Positions 10,326 to 21,105 of a stretch of 64,000 bases of DNA are shown here, in pieces. The notes beneath the pieces were generated by a model, which was not told the DNA's origin, searched no databases, and saw only the letters and a program-made list of their open reading frames with translations. The position numbers and the translations under genes were made by a program. Location: positions 62,001 through 126,000 of the forward strand of contig JAYWVB010000037.1 of NCBI GenBank assembly GCA_039881045.1. Direction: 5' to 3'. This DNA is from Chaetomium olivaceum. Taxonomy: Eukaryota > Ascomycota > Sordariomycetes > Sordariales > Chaetomiaceae. Position 1 is the first letter of the stretch, and each line of letters starts with the position of its first letter.

Positions 10326-12311
10326 TCAGACAATATCAAAGTCCCCCTCGCGCGGATTTCTGTTCATAAACTCGCCGTTCATAATCCCATGCACGTATGC
10401 GCCCCCCACGAACGTGAAAGAGCCCGCCGCCGCCGGCCGCAGCACTATCGGCACCGCCGTACCCAGCAAGATGGTTACCACGTCCCCCGCCTGCACCTTC
10501 TCCGGACCCAGGCCGAGCCTGCCTCCCGCCGTGGCAAGCAGCGTCCGCCCGCGGCATGTGCTGGAAGCCCGGTGCAAGAGGAGTTCCGAGTACTTGTCCA
10601 CTTGAGCCTGGGTCGCGGCAGCGCGGTCCGGCCTGCGCGGGTACGGAGGCGTGCTGCGAAGCATAAAGCTTATATCTTCCTCCATGAGAGTGTCGACAGG
10701 TACTGGCAGTTGGCGAAAAATACGCGCGGCAAGAATGTTGTAGCGGGTGTTGTGTTTTTCCGCGATCGGATAGTCGGCGGTGAGAGTCTGCCACAGAACG
10801 GTTTCGAGCTCGGTAGCGTCGAGGTAGGGATGTGCTGCACAGGCAAACGCGAGGATGGCTTGCAGGACACGTGTTCTCTGCTCGCCCTGCGAGGCCAGCG
10901 CCCTTGCGAGCGTTGGCGCAGGCTCCCCCTCGATGTCGACCCCGTGTTGGTCGCTGGCAAAAGCCGCGGTCACGACGTCGACCGTGAACCCACGCTGCCG
11001 TAGAACATGCCATGCCGGGACACCCTGTGGGGGACTAGACAACAAACTTGCTGGTGGGGGTTGAGCCCGTCCCGCAGAGCTATTGAAGAGGTCCCGGTAG
11101 CTCATCGGATGCGCATACGAGATCCCGAGCCGGCCGACCCGTTGCCAGTCGGGTACCCAAGTCGGCAGGTCGTCTATATCTTTTGGAAAGGCGGAATAGT
11201 CCAGAGAGTAGTGAGGACAGCGCTCCACCATCGCTCTCGTAGCAGCCGTGTAAACCTCTACCGTCGTTTGGGTGTAGTCAGGTCGCAGGCCAAGGCGCTC
11301 TGTGTCCGCGGCGACGCCGAGAAGCCCAAATATGATGTCCCGGGGGTCCGAGGCCATGTAGACCGGCCGTCCGGGAGCCCCCATAAATTCGGACAAGAGA
11401 AACTCCAGAAGCCCCGGGTTTTGGCCCCATCCCCGCTGGCGACGGGCGATGAGGCCGAGCGGCCGGAGCAAGTTGTTGTTTATGCCACCGCCGAAGTTGT
11501 TCCATCGCGGGTGTCCGCGTGCAAAATCCCCGTTCTTGCAAAAGAAGATGGTGGATATTGCAGCGTCGAAGAAGTCAAGAGACACGCTCTCCAACCCGCA
11601 GAGAACGAGGCCGCCCTGCGCCAACACAGTCTCCTGCACGGTCCACGTCTGATACCAACTTGGACGGTCCAAAAACGCTTTGATGGCGTCTAGAAGTTGA
11701 GTCGAACGCAGCCCGTCGTCGTCGAGGGCCCGGGCCAGAAAAGCCTCCCTACTTTCCACGCTTTTGGTATCCTCTTGCGGCTTTTTTGCCGGGGACCCAA
11801 GCGATGGCCAACCGAGCCAGAGGTCCGTGACACCTGCGTTGTGCGCGTCCGGCCCGATGCGCTGGACCATCTGCATGACCGCGTCGCTGTCGTCACTGCT
11901 CGGCCCAAGCCAGATGTGCACGAGAGCGGCGCGGCCGAAGATGTGCCCATCTCGGCAACCTGCCAGAATCGTTCTTCGGGGTTGTCCTGGTCGATACAGA
12001 TGTCGTTGACCCAGAACCATTGCTGCCCGTGTGCTCCGCGATGCAGGTCTAGGAGAACCTGGTGCAAGTCGTGGGCGACGGGTAGGGGTCTGCCATTGAC
12101 GAGGATGCTTCTGGTCCTCGCGGAGTCCCCCGGTACATGGCAAAGAGCGTGGTACGATGGAGGGTCGTTCAATGACGCCCGGTGGAGTGTGACTTCGACG
12201 TCGGTGGGGTGATGCGGAGCTCGTAAACTGCACGAGTCGGAATTCGCGATCATCTTTGCTGAGGCTGTCGTATGAGAATCTCACTGTGGTTATGGGGCCT
12301 GGGTTGGCCAT
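10326..12311 (-). CDS. HET (heterokaryon incompatibility) domain protein, with two frame breaks
   Basis: HET proteins trigger cell death in fungal non-self recognition. The start MANPGPITTVRFSYDSL is followed by the EFRLVQF strand that opens HET domains. The HET core then reads in another frame between about 12250 and 11955: LHRASLNDPPSYHALCHVPGD, then WFWVNDICIDQDNPEERFWQ, matching the conserved W-D-CI-Q-N block. The original frame resumes at HIFGRAALVHIWLGP and stays open to the end. The tail GDVVTILLGTAVPIVLRP ... FVGGAYVHGIMNGE is the usual C-terminus of this family. A single open frame of 661 codons exists, but its N-terminal 120 or so residues would be the wrong frame. Two compensating one-base changes explain this. 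Confidence 0.85.
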   Translation of the reverse strand: MANPGPITTVRFSYDSLSKDDREFRLVQFTSSASPHRRRSHTPPGVIERPSIVPRSLPCTGGLREDQKHPRQWQTPTRRPRLAPGSPRPASRSTRAAMVLGQRHLYRPGQPRRTILAGCRDGHIFGRAALVHIWLGPSSDDSDAVMQMVQRIGPDAHNAGVTDLWLGWPSLGSPAKKPQEDTKSVESREAFLARALDDDGLRSTQLLDAIKAFLDRPSWYQTWTVQETVLAQGGLVLCGLESVSLDFFDAAISTIFFCKNGDFARGHPRWNNFGGGINNNLLRPLGLIARRQRGWGQNPGLLEFLLSEFMGAPGRPVYMASDPRDIIFGLLGVAADTERLGLRPDYTQTTVEVYTAATRAMVERCPHYSLDYSAFPKDIDDLPTWVPDWQRVGRLGISYAHPMSYRDLFNSSAGRAQPPPASLLSSPPQGVPAWHVLRQRGFTVDVVTAAFASDQHGVDIEGEPAPTLARALASQGEQRTRVLQAILAFACAAHPYLDATELETVLWQTLTADYPIAEKHNTRYNILAARIFRQLPVPVDTLMEEDISFMLRSTPPYPRRPDRAAATQAQVDKYSELLLHRASSTCRGRTLLATAGGRLGLGPEKVQAGDVVTILLGTAVPIVLRPAAAGSFTFVGGAYVHGIMNGEFMNRNPREGDFDIV

Positions 12312-13083
12312 TGTAGTATGTGACCGGTACCTTAAGTTTGCTGGGTTAGGTAGACTTCTGCATGTCCCGCTCTCGTTTGACCGCCGTGCAGCGTTCAGGG
12401 TATCGTTATCGGCTTGCTAACTCGGGGCCGCTGAAATTAGTAGGGTGTCTGTACTTCGTAAGGCTTACTAAAATCCGTAAGGCTTGGTTAAAGGCTTCGC
12501 GCCCGTTTTATTGCCGCCAGAAAGCCCAAAGTTCTAAACCAGGAAGCGCAAAGACGAACATACGACGGTTCGTTACCGAGCTACCAACACCAACCTTATT
12601 ATTCATTCTTCTTAAGAAAATGCCAAGCAGGACGATGCACACTCTGCCAAGGCAGCGGCTTGCATCCTTCCAGTGGCAAGGGCTAGTGAAGGGACGGGAG
12701 AGAGACCTCAGCCGAGTATGTCTGCAACAACGGTTGTAAATGACCCGGTTTTGACGGGATGGTCAGCCGAGGAAGTAAATACAATGAATCATGAATTTGT
12801 TGCTTGGCTGGCTTTTTCTAGGCCACCATCGAGGGGATAATATAGATTCAAAAGGAGATGCAATCCGCTCGACTGCGGTCTCTTTACTGCGCACCTCGGG
12901 CTTAGCTACCGGCGATGGATGATCTTCTCAGCGTGCCGGAAATATAAAACCCTTTTTGTGTTTCAACCTCTCTCTCTACGAGCTATTCATCGTTCTACGA
13001 TGATAGCATTAGACTCGGGATGTGCCCGCCGCTTGCGGTTGGCCCACACACCGTTGTTTTATACACTTTTCTCCTCGCTAACG
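12312..13083. other. Intergenic, no gene recognised
   Basis: This is upstream DNA of the HET gene and downstream DNA of the PAI2-like gene. The open frame at 12362-12739 is basic, has no conserved motif and looks like chance. Confidence 0.5.
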
Positions 13084-13847
13084 TTACACATGTTTCTTGG
13101 CCCCTCTTTCCCGAACAGCTTCAGCCATCCGGAGGCCGTCATCCGTCCCAAGAGCCTCGAAGCCTTGAATAACACCCTCACGGTCCCCCGCGCTCAATTC
13201 TTGGCTCATTTTATGCTTCCCTTCAAGCCGGTCAATGGTGATCTCGACACCAGTGATGGCCTTCTTGAGAATGTTGATAAAAGAGCTGGCGCGTCCGTAA
13301 TCTTCCAAGGTGCTGGACGACCGTCAGCCCCGGTGTAGCCCATGATGTTGCGCTCGGTATGCTCAGACAAATCGACAAGCTGCTTGTTAAGAAAGGCGGC
13401 GGTCGAGTCGGCCTTGGTGTCAAAGAAGATTGTCGCCCGGCCGTAGACCTGTACGGCCGAGTAGTTCCACGTGGGCGCCACCTTGCCCGTGGTGGGCTTG
13501 GTTTCGGTGTAGAATTTGGTCGTGACGTAGGACTGAACAGGGCCGGTAAAGATCACGAGCACCTCTTGTTCGAGTCTGCCGTTCGTGGACGTGTTCGAGT
13601 CACGCTCGACAACTTCCTGCATGGCCTTGCAGTGGGGATTCTGCTTGGCTAGATGGCCCCGTAACGTGCCCAACTCCGTCTTGCTGTCCTCGTCGAGCAC
13701 GTCGAGCACCCATGGGATGTGGGTGCATTGTAGCGTCGGGTAGTTGGATGAGGGTAGGGTCGTGATGAGGATTCCTAGGGGGTTCTCGCGGATGAAGCGG
13801 CGGAGTTCCGAGATGTCGGTCTCGACGTGGGCGCTTCGGAAATACAT
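13084..13847 (-). CDS. PAI2/FMN-binding split-barrel family protein, one frameshift
   Basis: This family (named from Bacillus PAI2, sometimes called a negative transcriptional regulator) binds flavin in a split barrel; its fungal role is unclear. The start is MYFRSAHVETDISELRRFI, followed by PLGILITTL and CTHIPWVLD. Hallmarks follow in order: LRGHLAKQNPHCKAM, VLVIFTGPVQSYVTTKFY, APTWNYSAVQVYG and PWKITDAP. Near 13290 the frame moves by one base and continues SSFINILKKAITGVEITIDR, LEGKHKMSQELSAGDREGVI, the conserved end of the family, stopping at 13084. Total length of about 253 residues is near the usual 220-250. Without the shift the protein would end in unrelated sequence. Confidence 0.85.
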
Positions 13848-14746
13848 TGTGGTGGCAGTGCGTATAGCTCATAAGTGCAGCCGAACTGTGAAATCATGGT
13901 AACTGGAACCAGCTTTTGTATTTGAGACGAGGAGGGCAAGATGGGCCCATGGGGTACTTTCAACAATGTTCGAGTTTCGCTGACTCATGACCACGGCGGC
14001 GATGCCTGTTGTCAGTCACAATTTGTCACAACAGATTGGTGACACTGCCAATGCCCTCGTCGATCTCCCGAACGCATCCAAGTTGCTCACGGGTATTTGT
14101 ATCCATTGCGCAAGTTTCCCTGCCTCGATCGGCTTTACCATCCATCACTCAAAAGAGTTGTCTTCTTCCCGGGCTTACGCTTGAGGAAGCCCAGGCTCAC
14201 TGCCTGTCAATGTCTCGGGCTGGGCGGCCAGGGAAAGGACCGGGGAACAGAGGTCCCGGGTGTCAAATGTTCAATGCCGAGGAGCGCTAACCTCGCACCG
14301 TCGAATGAGGAAACGAGGCGGGCACTGCTGGCCTGTCAGCGCCGGGGGGTGACTGCGCCAAGACGGTAGGCCCCTGAGATTTGCGTGGGACCGTCCATGC
14401 AAATCACAGAGCTTGCCTTGAAACGGAAAACACCATCAAGGTTCCCCGGTTCGTTGGCATACCGGTTTCCGGGTCGGGACTGTGGGGAGGTCGGGCCCGC
14501 GGGGACAAGATGGGCGGGTGAACCGTAAAGTGGAAATTCTCGGAATCACCCGTGGACTCGTCGCACATTTCTTCTTCTCTCTTCAAGTCCCCCTGTTTCA
14601 CTGTTTCCCATTTCTTGTTCGTGTGTTTTTCCCCACCGGTTCCGCTATTTTCGTTTCATGTCGGTGCTGACTTGAGTCCTCCTCCCTTCTTCGGCCACCA
14701 CCGGAACGGGTGTTGGCAACCCGCACCACAACTACACCTTGCCACG
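13848..14746. other. Intergenic region between divergent genes
   Basis: It should carry the promoters of the PAI2-like gene (minus) and the rhodopsin-family gene (plus). A pyrimidine-rich stretch (14565-14700) precedes the ATG at 14747, a common arrangement in fungal promoters. I recognise no specific operator. Confidence 0.5.
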
Positions 14747-15926
14747 ATGGAGCCATCACCGGGACCACCTCCGGGGCCGCCTCCGATGTTCCCCATCAGC
14801 GAGCGCATCGCGCTCTTGTCCCGGGTCCACATCGGAACCACCATCCACTACTTGTGTTGTGTCTCATTCCCTTCTTCGCCCGCATGTACATTAGGATTTG
14901 GCCTGTGTGGAGGTTTGGTATTGATGACGGCTTCATCGTCGCTGGCCTGGTAATTCCCACCGCTTCCACCACAGCCTCCCCCCAACCTCGTCCTTGACGC
15001 TGACATCACGTCTCCCCCCAGTTATGTGCCATAACCGACTGGGCCTTGCTCGTGGAAGAGCTTTACGTCGAGCCCCAACTGATCTCCTTCCAAGAAACCA
15101 TGTTTGCCGTCAAGCTAGCCTACTTCGCGATACCGATATGGTCCATTGCCATGACACTAATCAAAACATCCATCATCCTCACCCTCCTCCGGCTTCCACT
15201 GAAACGATCGTACAAGGGCATGTTGTATGGTCTGCTGGCCACCCAGCTGACCTTCGGAACCGCCAATACCATATACAACTTTGCTAAATGCCAGCCCTTC
15301 CACGCCGCATGGGACTTCACTATCGTAGACAGAAAGTGCCCCAGCAACGGGACCGACGTCGCCGTTTCCAATGTCATGTCGGCGTTGAACATTGCAACCG
15401 ACTTAGTTTTGTCGGTCACGCCCATGTTCATCTTCTGGAACCTACACCGGCCGTTGCGCGAGCGCATTCTGATCTGCAGCCTTACAAGCATCGGCCTGTT
15501 CGCCACTTTCGCCTCCATCATGAAAGTGGTGGTCATTGCCGAATGGAACGCGGCGACAGACGCCTGGGCAACGGCCATTTCGATCGGGACGTGGACCGTC
15601 ACCGAGCAGTTCGTCTCCATCCTGGCCGCCTGCAGCCCGTCGCTTAAGAAGCCCATCGAGAACTTGCTGAACAAGTTCGGCATCCCCTGGTCGAGCACGA
15701 TCCCAACATCTCTTTCATGCATGTGCCCCCTGATATACGGGGGTCGGAGGGGTCGAGGCGGCAGGCGAGGGGGCGGTTGGATGACGGGGAGGCGCAGCTA
15801 AGCCCTGTCCTGTCACACACGGCGACCGAGACGAGCCAGAATAGGGATGTTGAGGGCTGGGGGGACAAGTCACTGTCCAGCTCAACAACGGGGTCCGCTT
15901 CGCCCATGGCTCTTCGGGGGACTTGA
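14747..15926 (+). CDS. Fungal rhodopsin-family integral membrane protein, two frameshifts
   Basis: It belongs to the large fungal family of seven-helix proteins with a rhodopsin-like domain (also seen in PTH11-type receptors); ligands are mostly unknown. The start is MEPSPGPPPGPPPMFPISER. Near 14860 a one-base shift leads into IPFFARMYIRIWPVWRFGID and DDGFIVAGL. A 72-nt GT-AG intron (14950-15021) joins to LCAITDWALLVEELYVEP. The helices follow: FAIPIWSIAMTLIKTSIILT, GMLYGLLATQLTFGTANTIY, the CQPFHAAWD loop, SNVMSALNIATDLVLSVTPM and ILICSLTSIGLFATFASIMK. Near 15690 another shift leads to a charged cytosolic tail (EHDPNISFMHVPPDIRGSEG) ending MALRGT at 15926. No CFEM domain precedes it. Confidence 0.8.
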
Positions 15927-16784
15927 GATGTCTTCGGTTTTCAGCAAGTATGTGCCTCGGCACTCAGCTCAAGCCCTCCCTCTACACGCCGTCGATTGGC
16001 AGGGGACGCCGTTTGGGAACATATCCAGCGGATGTCCCGTGATCACTCCAGCCAGCTCCAGCACTACATCTTTAGAACCCTCCCACGGTTGGGAACAGGT
16101 AAAGATTCAATGCGCTACGTTGCATAAGAAGGTCAGCTGACGACCTATGCTTCACCCAGCTCCTCAAAATCGACATTCGACACCCGGAAACACTCACGGA
16201 CCCTAATCTCTCGCCAAACCGCCAGCTTCGACCCATCAGCAATCTGTTGGACCGAGACAACAAAAACAAGACAGTTCGCTGCGCCGGGAATGGAAAGCAA
16301 CAGGAGAAAGGCACTGGGCAGCAATTAACACCGCTGCCACCACCCAAGTGCATGGATCTGGCCGGGCGACAAGGAAGGTCTTTCCGGACATATGGGAGTA
16401 TGCACTTCGGTATCTATCGAGGGCGGTTCCAGGCGCGAATGACCTTTTACTCCAGGCGTCCTCCACTTGGCGTACCGTTTTGTAAAACGGGGTGTGAAAT
16501 GGGGTGTCGAAAAGGGGTGTTGGACAAAGGGGTTGAGAAGGGGTATAGAAAGAGGGTACGGCTCGTTGGGGAAGTGGGTGGAAACGCGGCTGTGTTTTGG
16601 AGCGACGCAGGGCACAACTCCCGCCCCGGATACTGTCCGTTTTAACGCAACAGGCCAATGGTCCAGTTGTCGTCTTCAACGGTTGGAAGAATATCGGAAT
16701 TGCCCGCTCCTTGCTAAATCTTCCGAGGACGAGGTGGGTGGAGTGGACAAGTAGGATTTGCTCCACCTGCCGACCATAAAGTAA
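15927..16784. other. Intergenic, with a G-run repeat
   Basis: No gene is recognised between the membrane-protein gene and tRNA-Tyr. Several overlapping open frames lack conserved motifs. The notable content is a series of GGGG runs at 16489-16543. Confidence 0.5.
16489..16543 (+). repeat. Five regularly spaced GGGG runs (possible quadruplex)
   Basis: GGGG occurs at 16489, 16501, 16514, 16529 and 16540, mostly within A-rich units of the form AAAnGGGGTGT. Spacers are 7-11 nt, long for a stable quadruplex but regular. Confidence 0.6.
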
Positions 16785-16873
16785 CCCCTTGTGGTGTAGT
16801 TGGCTATCACGTTCGGCTGTAAAGGAATTTATTGATTACCGAAAGGTCACCGGCTCGATTCCGGTCGAGGGGA
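16785..16873 (+). tRNA. tRNA-Tyr (GUA), with a 15-nt intron
   Basis: The cloverleaf folds fully: acceptor CCCCTTG/CGAGGGG (one T-G pair) plus discriminator A (16873); D-arm GTG/CAC; anticodon stem TTCGG/CCGAA; T-arm ACCGG/CCGGT with loop CTCGATT. The anticodon loop reads CTGTAA then an insert then A, giving anticodon GTA (16819-16821). The insert, about 16823-16837, lies directly after position 37, the canonical tRNA intron site, and eukaryotic tRNA-Tyr genes typically carry an intron. The A box (TGGTGTAGTTGG) and B box (GGCTCGATTCC) fit Pol III transcription. Mature length before CCA is 74 nt. Confidence 0.95.
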
Positions 16874-16877
16874 CTTG

Positions 16878-16886
16878 TTTTTTTTT
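16878..16886 (+). terminator. Pol III terminator of tRNA-Tyr (T9)
   Basis: A run of nine Ts begins five bases after the tRNA gene, the standard RNA polymerase III stop signal. Confidence 0.9.
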
Positions 16887-16889
16887 CTT

Positions 16890-17219
16890 GCACCGCGCCC
16901 GGTCATTGCTCATTGAAGAGTGGTTCATACCAAGGTTAAGCAAGGAACTAGAGTTATCACCTACGGTTGACATCTTCATGCTCAGGTACCCATGAGTAAA
17001 TATACTAACCTGAGCGCGAGGTCTAGGGCACGGAAGAAAAAGGGGATGTCCATGAAACCAGAAACTATCGGTGACTGCATCCGTTGGTATTTGCGTTATT
17101 CTCTATCCAGCCACACGACCCCCTCCGGTAGAGTATGAGCGCCTTCCACCTTTCAGCTGCCTATATACAGTCCCCATCCACCACCATCGTGATGCCTTTA
17201 GCTGGGCCCTAGCACTCGG
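16890..17219. other. Intergenic, nothing recognised
   Basis: This gap lies between tRNA-Tyr and the 3' end of the CFEM gene. No feature was seen. Confidence 0.5.
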
Positions 17220-17593
17220 CTAAGTGCAAGCATCGCAGACAGCCTGAGCAGCGGCGAGCACAGCCGGAGCACCGTCGATGCCGCAGTTGGTGATGACACA
17301 AGAGGCAGCGGCGAGCTGGAGATCAGAGAACTTGCTGCACATGCAGGCATAGTCGTCAGCACCACAGCCAATCTCCGTGACGGCGGCGAGGATGCAGGAA
17401 TACTGGTCGATAGTGCCCTCCATTAGCGTTTTTCCTACTTCAAAACCTGTTTGTCCACTTGACGCGAGACTTGATAAGAACTTACGCCGCAGACGGGGAT
17501 GTTGTCGACCTCGGGGCACTCATGGCGTCTGACAGCGGGGCTCGCGGAGGCCACGGCTGCGAGGGTAGCAATGACAAGAGTGGAGAACTGCAT
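17220..17593 (-). CDS. Small secreted CFEM-domain protein (101 aa)
   Basis: Exon 1 (17593-17486) encodes MQFSTLVIATLAAVASASPA, a clear signal peptide, then RRHECPEVDNIPVCG. A GTAAGT intron (17485-17418) with a CTAAT branch-like motif close to its 3' end joins in phase 0 to exon 2 (17417-17220). The domain then reads YSCILAAVTEIGC, DDYACMCSKF, ASCVITNCG and AVCDACT, with CFEM cysteine spacing and the D-x-x-CxC core. CFEM proteins act at the cell surface or are secreted; known members bind haem or serve as effectors. No serine/threonine-rich stalk or GPI signal follows, so it is probably freely secreted. Ten cysteines remain in the mature part. The intron 3' site is the least certain point. Confidence 0.88.
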
Positions 17594-19226
17594 TTTGGCT
17601 GTTGGCTTGTGGAATGCGTTTGTGTTGGTAGAGTTGAGCCTGGTGTGTATCTGTGGTTGTGTCTAAGAGAGAGGAAGGAGGTCTAGGGAAGGGAATGAGG
17701 CGAGTATTTATACTATTCTCAGCTTCACGGGATGCCGTTGTCTGTACCTGGTTACCGCCGAGGAGAAGCCTTTCTTGCTGCTTTTCCCCTTTCCCGTGTC
17801 AGCCGCTCACGTCCGTCTCCCATCTCATCCTCCAACAATGCTAGTTGCCAATGGCGTAGTACATGACATAGGCCATGGAGGCGAATGCTACCTTGCACCG
17901 GCATGGTACTTCGATGAACTCGGAATGGTGGTGGGGAGGGCTGCGGCCCTTAGTCGAGTTCGGCACACCCCAGATTTCCTCATGCACGGCATGAGATCTG
18001 TATGGAGGAGATGCCCGGAAAAGGCAGGTCTGTACCCCAGATTCTTGTCGATCTATTCTTCATCGGCACCCATTAACTTTACATTTCGCGGGGAGAGCCG
18101 GGGTACAGGGCTCGGCGCTATACGGCATCGGCTGGGGGTTACATCCAAAGTTGGGGAGAGCACCTTACCGACAAATGGCATCTGATCAAACCGTGTGTTC
18201 CCGCCGAGGTATGCAACTGTCCTTTCCCATGTGAAGCTCACTTCTGAGATTGAATTGTACAACCGCCACCCGCACGCCTCCAAACCCCGCCACCCCCCTA
18301 GGTTAGGTGACATTCGTGAAGCATGATTCATCCTTCCTGTGTCCTACTGGGCCAACCGGAGCGTTTTGCACGGTTCTCCCGCCAATGTCTGAAGTCGCCT
18401 CGGACTTTCTTACAGTCGCAGCTGGGAACCGGAATAGTGAATGGGACCGAAGGTTGGGTCACACGAACGCACTCGGGGTCCTACCTTTGCTTCTCTAATA
18501 CAACTGGAACACCTAACTCGGAGACAAGGATACAGGCGATTCTCGACTTAGGCCAATGGCAACATGGTGCGGCAATATTGCAACACCTCGGAACTAACAG
18601 GCTGAGCTTTGGCCCTCTAGATACTACTGAGCATTGCGTGCCCATGTGGCATTAGTCTAGTGGCAAGCCCATAGAGTATGAGAAGTACTATCGACACCCG
18701 CCTATGAATTGCCGAGTAATCAATCAAAAGCATGTGAGAATCGTCCGGTGATAAAGCAACATCAAGGCGACCGAACACACAATGGGCCATCCAGCAACAT
18801 CCCCAAACCTCATCATTACAAAGTACGCAGTCCTGACTGGGTTACCCTCATCGTAATATGGATATGGACGAGTCTTTGGTAGGCTGTAGAATTTTCTGAA
18901 CCACGGAGCCGTCTCTATATCCTACTGTGATGCTGTCCCTTGACCCCGCCTAGATCCAATAGACCCCCTAATGATCCCATGGATCAACCCCATTACCTGT
19001 CTCCCAGATATCAGCGTCGGATCAAGCCTGCTTAGACCCCCTTGTTTCCTGTTCCCATCCTCCGCAACAACCCCTCCCTCCTCACTCCAGACTCCTCACC
19101 TTTCCCCTCTCCCCTCATACAGCCCCCCCAACCCCTTACCGCGAGCGGTAACCCCTTTTCCTCCTCAAACCCCCCCTCTCGCCCTCTCCCCTCACGTCTA
19201 ACCACGATCCACCTAACCCAGCCTGC
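17594..19226. other. Intergenic, about 1.6 kb, no gene recognised
   Basis: It holds the upstream region of the CFEM gene. Open frames here (for example 17775-18185 and 18323-18655) have no domain or codon-bias support. From about 19040 to 19200 the plus strand is strongly pyrimidine-rich, just beyond the 3' end of the RRM gene. Confidence 0.5.
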
Positions 19227-20003
19227 CTAAGCAGCGCACGGATCCCTCCCAAACCGCACCTCCACCAGCCCGGCCCACCGCCCGCGCAGCAGCGCCCTGC
19301 GCGCAGCCTCCGCCTGGCCGGGGTACGAGGCGAACTGCCACACCATGGTGTGCTCGGCGGCGGCGGCCGCCGCGTCGGTGGAAAACACGCCCTGCGTGTG
19401 AAAGTAGATCCCGTGCGGCGGCGCGCGGAAGAAGGCGGCCAGCGCGTCGGCGTTGACGATGGCGCGCGGGCCGCGGATGATGAGCACGCGGGTGACGTCC
19501 GGGGGGAGCTGGGGAGGAGGCGGGGTGAAGCGGCGGTTCCAGGTGGCGTTGGCGGCTAGCGTGCCGAGGATCAGACGGCGTTGGTTGATGAAGGCGAGGA
19601 GGCGCTCGGCGCCCCGGCGGGTGAAGGTGGTGAGTTTGGCGGTGGCGGTGCGGAAGCCGGAGCCTGGCTTTGGCGGGGTGACGTGGCAGGCGTAGATGCG
19701 GTCGAAGGGGCCGTGGCGGGTGAGGGCTTGGAGGAGGATTCTGGGGGTTGTGGTGGCGGGGAGGTTGGTGATGTAGAGGCTACAGTTTTGTGAGGTGTTG
19801 AGGGCGGCCGAGGGGGTTGTTTGACTGCTTTGGTTGCTACGGGCATTGGGAGTAAAGGAGGACGACGTAGGATCCAGTGCTGGGTATGCTGGAGCGTTTG
19901 GCCGTTCCAGAGATGCGGCGTAAGACCATACCGTCTGGTCTGGTTCCTGAGGAACGTCTCGCCATGGGTAGCGTGGGGGGTTAAACCGTGACTGTCGTGA
20001 CAT
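19227..20003 (-). CDS. RRM-type RNA-binding protein (258 aa)
   Basis: It is a single open exon starting MSRQSRFNPPRYPWRDVPQE. A disordered Ser/Thr/Asn-rich head (about 1-72) precedes an RRM-like fold: RNP2-like CSLYITNLPATTTPRILLQA, then FDRIYACHV and an RNP1-like region FRTATAKLTTFTRRGAERLL. A second, weaker module may lie at TRVLIIRGPRAIVNADALAA, a further beta-alpha start. The C-terminal half is alanine- and arginine-rich, and local GC is high. Partner RNA and location are unknown. I see no frame break. Confidence 0.7.
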   Translation of the reverse strand: MSRQSRFNPPRYPWRDVPQEPDQTVWSYAASLERPNAPAYPALDPTSSSFTPNARSNQSSQTTPSAALNTSQNCSLYITNLPATTTPRILLQALTRHGPFDRIYACHVTPPKPGSGFRTATAKLTTFTRRGAERLLAFINQRRLILGTLAANATWNRRFTPPPPQLPPDVTRVLIIRGPRAIVNADALAAFFRAPPHGIYFHTQGVFSTDAAAAAAEHTMVWQFASYPGQAEAARRALLRGRWAGLVEVRFGRDPCAA

Positions 20004-21105
20004 CTAGATGGTATTGTGTTAGCAATCTATTTTAGGAGAGAGGCCACACGTTATACAAGCTTGTGGTGATGACGGGTTAGGCCCAAGCAATGTTGTAAGT
20101 GTGCACAAAGTCTTACCGTGTCTGAGTTGGCCGTGGCCTACGTCAAAGTACCCTCTAACTTGGAGCTTCTGAGAGATTGCTCAAGCAAATCCGTTTGTGG
20201 GAACTCAGTGTACCAAACAGGGCTTCGAATGTGGTTATTTATGCCCAGAAGTAGGACTTTGCGCTGGGAAATGAACAAAGGTTACGCGGAAGGTCTACAT
20301 AAGTCACGGGTGTAAACGCTTCGTGATATACTCAAAAGGCTGATAACATAGAGCTAATTCGGACCGCCTAGTTTGATAGATAACAGCTTTTTTGTTGGTC
20401 TGTCATTTGCAATGTCACCCACAGTCGTCCAAGGGCCCAGAAACCCGCTTCGTAGTTATGCTCAACCATGTAGAGTTCACCAACTCCCACGGGGGCCTTC
20501 ATCGGATCTGCAATGTGGGACGGCACGCTGAATTCTTTTTCATCGTCTACATGAGACTCCGTAAAGATGGAGTGATGCTTTGATAATTGGATGGCCTACC
20601 AACAATGATGCTGCGTGGAAGTGTCACTCCGACGAGGACGACACTCTGTTGTTAACGTGACTACCTTAAGAAGGCCATGATAGCAAGCAATGTGTTCTAT
20701 TATACTTTGCTTCTTACCTCGCCGGCTCAACCAACACCATATACATCATTACTTATCAAGCACCTATTTATTTTGTTTGCCCATGTGGATCTAAAAGGAG
20801 CGAGGATTGAGTTGGCTGGCACATTTTCGATACTTTGTGCCTCGCTATTCAGTGGCCAACAGCTTCCACAACCAAAGTATCGATTGTTCGTTGTTAGAAA
20901 ATGTGACATGGATAATGGAGTTGCCAGGTCTCGTGGTCGGGTTTGAGTCTTCGGGCCAGGAGGATAAGTTCGGCCGGCTGACACAGTGCGGTGGCGAGTT
21001 GTCTCACTGGCTCTTGAATTTTATTTTATTCGCGAACTTGAAGAATTTGACGTCCTAGCCTTGATCATTGATATTGGTATCTCGCACTGCCGTCTACACA
21101 GCAAG
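20004..21105. other. Intergenic between divergent genes, about 1.1 kb
   Basis: It holds the presumed promoters of the RRM gene (minus) and the 21106 gene (plus). No operator or RNA gene is recognised; the open frames here look random. Confidence 0.5.

Noticed and set aside
18620..18720. A-box-like TGGCATTAGTCTAGTGGC resembling a tRNA start
   Set aside because: No B box (GGTTCGANTCC type) or closing acceptor stem follows, so no cloverleaf can be drawn.
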